This document shows, one piece after another, positions 60,324 through 64,000 of a stretch of 64,000 nt of DNA. This DNA comes from Simonsiella sp051414845 (lineage in GTDB: Bacteria > Pseudomonadota > Gammaproteobacteria > Burkholderiales > Neisseriaceae), in assembly GCA_051414845.1 (NCBI GenBank), contig CP183313.1, forward strand, positions 1,116,001 to 1,180,000. The letters run 5' to 3'. The notes beneath the pieces were generated by a model, which worked only from the letters and a program-made list of their open reading frames with translations, searched no databases and was not told where the DNA came from. How positions within the stretch are numbered: the first letter of the stretch is position 1; each line of letters opens with the position of its first letter. The translations under genes were made by a program, and so were the position numbers.

Positions 60324-61022
60324 TTAATCAGGGTGTTTGGCGCGCAAATGCTCATAAATTTCAGGCAGCTTACCAATCAACCAATCGGGTTTAGTCGCCT
60401 CATCTTGCGACAATTCCACCATGTCGCCATAACCAAACGTTACGCCCACCGCAGGACAACCCGCCGCTTTCGCCGCCAAAATATCATTGTGCGAATCGCC
60501 CACCATCAACATATTTTCAGGCTGCACGCCCAAAATTTCCGCCACATACAACAAAGGTTCAGGATCTGGTTTGCGTCGCACCAAGGTATCGCCGCCCACC
60601 ACCATGCTGAAATAATGGTCTAAATCCAAATCTTTCAATAATTTAACCGCCAACATTTCGCTTTTATTCGTTACCACCGCCAATGGAATACCCAAAGATT
60701 TGAGCAAACCCAAACCCACTTCCGTTTCAGGATAAGGGCGTGTGGCATTGGCAATATTCGCACCATAATGTTTCACAAATGCCGTAAACCCTTGTTGCCA
60801 CAAATCTTCTGCCGCACGACCTTGATAATCCGCGGTTAAAGCACGATGAACCAACACCCCAATCCCATCACCCACATAACTTTGCACCGTTTCACGAGGT
60901 AATTCAGGCAGTCCCATTGCCACGCGCATCGCGTTTGCCGAAGCCGCCAAATCAGGAATCGAATCCACCAAAGTGCCATCCAAATCAAATGCCACCGCCT
61001 GTACATGATTTAATTGAATCAT
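60324..61022 (-). CDS. gph: Phosphoglycolate phosphatase
   Basis: A 232-residue HAD hydrolase. Motif I FDLDGTLVDS has the nucleophile Asp and the helper Asp, motif II is VVTNKS, and motif III-IV is KPDPEPLL with MVGDSHNDI. Gph removes 2-phosphoglycolate formed from DNA 3' ends. Close to recX on the same strand (11 bases), so probably co-transcribed. Substrate assigned by family and length. Confidence 0.88.
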   Translation of the reverse strand: MIQLNHVQAVAFDLDGTLVDSIPDLAASANAMRVAMGLPELPRETVQSYVGDGIGVLVHRALTADYQGRAAEDLWQQGFTAFVKHYGANIANATRPYPETEVGLGLLKSLGIPLAVVTNKSEMLAVKLLKDLDLDHYFSMVVGGDTLVRRKPDPEPLLYVAEILGVQPENMLMVGDSHNDILAAKAAGCPAVGVTFGYGDMVELSQDEATKPDWLIGKLPEIYEHLRAKHPD

Positions 61023-61093
61023 TTATTTACCCTTTCACATTAACATTGCCACGATTATAGCAAAACCCTTTCAGGCAGCCTGAAATCTTCTTA

Positions 61094-61885
61094 TTACCCC
61101 TGAAACATATGCTCCGCACTTGGAAAACTTTTTTCTTTCACCGCGCGAACATAGCTTTCAACGGCTGCCTGAATACTCGTTTCGCCGTCCATAAAATTTT
61201 TCACAAATTTCGCTGTTTTGCCGTTGAACACGCCCAACATATCGTGCATGACCAAAACTTGCCCATCGGTGTCCACGCCTGCGCCAATGCCGATGGTCGG
61301 GCAAGCGACGCGCTCGGTAATTTGTTTGCCCAAATCGCTGGGAACGCATTCCATTAAAATTATTGCCGCACCTGCCTGTTCATGTGCCAATGCGTCCGCC
61401 AACACCGCCGCTGCCGCATCGCCACGCCCCTGCACTTTGTAGCCGCCAAACACGTTGACATATTGCGGCGTCAAGCCGATGTGGGCGCAAACGGGAATGC
61501 CACGTTCTTGCAAAAAGCGCGTGGTTTCCGCCATCACTGCGCCGCCCTCCAGTTTGACCATGTGTGCGCCAGCCGCCATAAGTTTCGCTGATGATTCAAA
61601 GGCTTGCTCTTTGCTTTGTTGATACGCGCCAAAAGGTAAATCGGCAACAATCATCGCATTCGTGTTGCCACGCACCACCGCCGCCGTGTGGTAGCACATC
61701 TCATCAATCGTTACAGGCAGCGTGGACGATTTGCCCTGCACCGCCATGCCCAGCGAATCGCCAATCAGCAGCATATCCACGCCCGCGCGACTCATTAGCG
61801 CAGCAAAACTGGCATCGTAGCAAGTAAGCATGGCGATTTTGTCGCCGTTGGTTTTCATTTGTCGTAAAGTGTTGATAGTTATCAT
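61094..61885 (-). CDS. panB: Ketopantoate hydroxymethyltransferase
   Basis: A 263-residue (beta-alpha)8 enzyme of pantothenate synthesis, adding a hydroxymethyl group from methylene-THF to 2-ketoisovalerate. Motifs: MLTCYDASFAALMSRAGVDMLLIGDSLGM, with metal-binding Asp; VKLEGG; AHIGLTPQ; and IGIGAGVDTDGQVLVMHDMLG. panC is not next to it. Strongly conserved, complete. Confidence 0.97.
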   Translation of the reverse strand: MITINTLRQMKTNGDKIAMLTCYDASFAALMSRAGVDMLLIGDSLGMAVQGKSSTLPVTIDEMCYHTAAVVRGNTNAMIVADLPFGAYQQSKEQAFESSAKLMAAGAHMVKLEGGAVMAETTRFLQERGIPVCAHIGLTPQYVNVFGGYKVQGRGDAAAAVLADALAHEQAGAAIILMECVPSDLGKQITERVACPTIGIGAGVDTDGQVLVMHDMLGVFNGKTAKFVKNFMDGETSIQAAVESYVRAVKEKSFPSAEHMFQG

Positions 61886-61943
61886 GTTTTATCTCTATTC
61901 TTAGTTTTAAAAAGTTTTAGGCTACCTGAAATCCAAAAAATCT

Positions 61944-62738
61944 TTATTTTTCAAACACAAACTGTTTTCCATTGTGCGGATTATTGGCTTTCGCATCCGC
62001 CAGCATACGGCGAAAATCCAAGCCATATTGGTCGCTTAATTTTGCTGCGCGCTTTTTCAGTTTATCCAAACCCAATTCTTTTGGGGCTGCCTGAAACGCA
62101 AACACCGCCATATTGCCGTGGCTTTCCGCGGGAATTTCCAGCACTTTGCCTGCAAACTCAGTTTTCAAACGCGCCACAAATTGCGCATATCGTCTATCGC
62201 CGCGCCACCAGTTAGTCGCAAAAATCCCATGCGACGACAACGCTAATTTGCTATCGGCAAAAAAATCTGCGCTAACCAAATCGTCAATAATTTGCACGCC
62301 ATCAAAGCCGTCTACCAACATCAAATCCACACTGGCGCGCATAGTTTTGACAAATTCCGCGCCATCGGCTTCCACAATCTGAAATTGCTCGCCCTCAAAC
62401 GGCAACTCAAACGCCGTACGCGCGATATTAATCACTTGCGGATTGATTTCAATCGCCGTTTGACGCATGGTCGGGAAATGTTCGTCCAGCCAACGCACAA
62501 ACGAGCCGCCACCCAAACCAATATGCAGCGCGTGTTGCGGCACATCATCGCAAAACAGCAACCAAGCCATCATCGCGCGGCTATACGACAACACCAGCTC
62601 CGACGGATTATTAATATTCATCGAGCTTTGAATCGTGGGCGTGCCAAGGTGCAGCGAGCGAATACTGCCGTGTTCGGACACATGCGCGTCGGGCAACGTG
62701 TTGCGCAGGAAACGGGAACGTTGAAAAGGATGGGTCAT
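61944..62738 (-). CDS. Spermidine-synthase-like methyltransferase-fold protein
   Basis: A 264-residue protein with the spermidine synthase fold: HIGLGGGSFVRWL (glycine loop at 74-80), AIEINPQVINIAR and a GFDGVQII stretch where true synthases have D-x2-D-P. The catalytic Asp-Pro motif of polyamine synthases is not obvious, so the substrate may differ. Its ATG overlaps the lpxH stop by four bases (62735-62738), showing translational coupling with lpxH first. Compare the fragment at 1-858, which has the DxPDP motif. Confidence 0.75.
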   Translation of the reverse strand: MTHPFQRSRFLRNTLPDAHVSEHGSIRSLHLGTPTIQSSMNINNPSELVLSYSRAMMAWLLFCDDVPQHALHIGLGGGSFVRWLDEHFPTMRQTAIEINPQVINIARTAFELPFEGEQFQIVEADGAEFVKTMRASVDLMLVDGFDGVQIIDDLVSADFFADSKLALSSHGIFATNWWRGDRRYAQFVARLKTEFAGKVLEIPAESHGNMAVFAFQAAPKELGLDKLKKRAAKLSDQYGLDFRRMLADAKANNPHNGKQFVFEK

Positions 62739-63487
62739 AATGGGTTCACTTGTGTTAGGGTTTCAGGCAGCCTGAACATCTGGATTTCATTATCATCAAT
62801 CGCCAAATAACCGCCCTGTCCGTCTTTCCAATCGGGCAATACATAACGCGTAATTTCTTGATTATTTGCAATATGTTGATGAATATTCGGGCGGTGCGTG
62901 TGTCCGTGAATAATGATTTTCGCCTGCGGATAACGCGCACAGGCTGCCTGAACGCCTTGTTCGGTAACATCTGAAATCGCATAAACCTGCCCACTTTGTT
63001 TACGCGCACGGCTCTTGGCGCGGATGTTGGCGGCGATTTGTTGGCGTTTGGCAAACGGCAGCGCACGCAAGGCTTTTTTTATCAGCGGCTGGCGGATGAT
63101 TTTACGATAACGCAGATAAGCCACATCATCGGTACACATTTCATCGCCATGCGTCAATAAAATGGTTTTTCCTTGAATGTCAATCAGATGATTTTCAGGC
63201 AGCAGCGTCATATTCGCTTTTTCGGCATACTGTTTGCCCAGCATAAAATCACGGTTGCCCGCAATAAAATACACAGGCGCGCTTTGCGCAAAGGAGCGAA
63301 TTTGTGCCGCCACGTCGGCAGCAGTTTGACTGGGGTCATCGTCGCCTGTCCACGCTTCAAACAAATCGCCCAGAATATACAACGCCGCCGCTTTGCCTGT
63401 TTTGTCGCGCAAAAATTGGGCGAACAAAGCATTCAAATCGGGCGTGTCGTCGGAGAGATGTAAGTCGGCGATAAAAAGGGTTTGCAT
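62735..63487 (-). CDS. lpxH: UDP-2,3-diacylglucosamine diphosphatase LpxH
   Basis: A 250-residue metallophosphoesterase that hydrolyses UDP-2,3-diacylglucosamine to lipid X in lipid A synthesis. The calcineurin-like metal motifs are all visible: ADLHLSDDTP, GDLFEAWTGDDD, GNRDFMLG, LTHGDEMCTDD and HGHTHRPNIH. The start MQTLFIADLHL is fixed by the first motif; the longer frame to 63523 runs through an uptake sequence. It overlaps the next gene by four bases. Confidence 0.94.
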   Translation of the reverse strand: MQTLFIADLHLSDDTPDLNALFAQFLRDKTGKAAALYILGDLFEAWTGDDDPSQTAADVAAQIRSFAQSAPVYFIAGNRDFMLGKQYAEKANMTLLPENHLIDIQGKTILLTHGDEMCTDDVAYLRYRKIIRQPLIKKALRALPFAKRQQIAANIRAKSRARKQSGQVYAISDVTEQGVQAACARYPQAKIIIHGHTHRPNIHQHIANNQEITRYVLPDWKDGQGGYLAIDDNEIQMFRLPETLTQVNPL

Positions 63488-63515
63488 GGTTTCAGGCTGC
63501 CTGAAAATATTGTTA

Positions 63516-63533
63516 TCGGGCATGAATGCCCGA
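63516..63533. repeat. Palindrome TCGGGCATGAATGCCCGA
   Basis: An 8-bp inverted repeat around GA, then CCTAC. It is a single unit of the type found doubled at 36685-36748, in the gap upstream of lpxH. Confidence 0.6.
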
Positions 63534-63542
63534 CCTACTGAG

Positions 63543-63998
63543 TCAATTAATTGCCGCGCAACACGGCATTGCCTGCCATGTATTACCGCGGCGTTCTAAC
63601 AATTTATTGTTGAAACGCAAAATATTTTTGTGCGGATAACGCTGTGCTGCGCCGCTGATTTGGCTTAAAAAATCATCGCGTTCAAATTGGGCGGTTTTGG
63701 GATTGTAGAGCCAATATTGGTGGCGCGATTGCATCGTAGCAATATCGCCGATGTCTAGGCGCAAGTCAAAATAGCCGTCAAAATTGTAATCGGCATAGGT
63801 CGCTTCGTAGTCGCTGGCTTCAAAACCGCTAAGCGTTTGTACGAGTTTGTTGTTGCTGAACACTTGCACTTGGGTCACACGCGGCACATTGGGATTTTGT
63901 GGATTGGCTAAACCGAAAAACTTGAATTGAAACGTCGGGCGTTTAGCAATTGGGATATACGGTTCAAACGTAATGGCTTTTTGCGTATTGGTGGTCAT
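63543..63998 (-). CDS. XAC2610-like protein, probably 5'-truncated
   Basis: 151 residues to the window edge. The stretch YADYNFDGYFDLRL, then HQYWLYNPKTAQFERDDFLS, matches the beta-rich, Asp-rich repeats of XAC2610-type/FG-GAP-like proteins. The frame is open to within two bases of the edge, so the apparent ATG at 63998 may be internal and the usual signal peptide may be missing from view. Function unknown; probably secreted or surface-associated by analogy. Confidence 0.55.
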   Translation of the reverse strand: MTTNTQKAITFEPYIPIAKRPTFQFKFFGLANPQNPNVPRVTQVQVFSNNKLVQTLSGFEASDYEATYADYNFDGYFDLRLDIGDIATMQSRHQYWLYNPKTAQFERDDFLSQISGAAQRYPHKNILRFNNKLLERRGNTWQAMPCCAAIN

Positions 63999-64000
63999 CA

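Overview
The window looks like chromosomal DNA of a Neisseriaceae bacterium from the Simonsiella / Kingella / Alysiella / Conchiformibius side of the family. The strongest sign is a short near-palindrome, TTCAGGCAGCCTGAA, that occurs at almost every gene boundary and inside some genes. It contains the DNA uptake sequence (DUS) dialects AGGCAGCCTGAA and AGGCTGCCTGAA on opposite strands. Gene content fits as well: a di-haem membrane cytochrome c5, a short-form HisG, a TadA with an N-terminal extension, and dRS3-like repeats. The species cannot be fixed from the sequence alone.

Layout. 1-7 kb: 3' end of a spermidine-synthase-like gene, a zinc alcohol dehydrogenase, two cyclophilins, hemW, an NAD-dependent epimerase and lgt. 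6.5-7.2 kb: an AT-rich gene-free stretch with one perfect and three near-perfect DnaA boxes, a candidate replication origin or DnaA-controlled region. 7.2-12.2 kb: a small unknown gene, a GST, a run of small membrane proteins with a frameshifted lipoprotein, then gyrB. 12.3-13.4 kb: a decayed IS110-family transposase. 13.6-20.5 kb, minus strand: hisF, a frameshifted YdiL/Aca2-like regulator overlapping hisH, hisH, hisA, a small membrane protein, rph, cysE, pyrG. 20.8-25.5 kb, minus strand: a P-loop protein, a variant CDP-alcohol phosphotransferase, ackA, sixA-tadA and an FAH-family enzyme. 25.6-33.8 kb: ubiB, then gltB / unknown gene / gltD on the minus strand.

34.3-42.6 kb, plus strand: aroE-mtgA, an SCO1-like copper chaperone, hisG, an unknown two-part protein, a NYN-LOTUS protein with two AT-hook-like motifs, tRNA-Arg(CCG) on the minus strand, cytochrome c5 and hom. 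42.6-54.1 kb: kdsD, tal, ampG, two fold-back elements, an NCS2 permease, rlmB, a cold-shock gene with a long leader, clpS-clpA and rarA. 54.1-64 kb, minus strand: a cluster of small palindromes, then nitroreductase, lptG, a DUF808 protein, a Pat-like GNAT fusion, recX, gph, panB, a second spermidine-synthase-like gene overlapping lpxH, and a partial secreted-type protein.

Most of the window is core metabolism and housekeeping: histidine, glutamate, aromatic, pantothenate and Kdo/lipid A synthesis, protein quality control, replication and repair. I found no prophage, CRISPR array, secretion system or complete defence island. The unusual material lies in the repeats, three broken genes (lipoprotein, YdiL-like regulator, IS110 transposase), a few unrecognised small genes, and the possible RNA-related pair at 37.5-39.8 kb.
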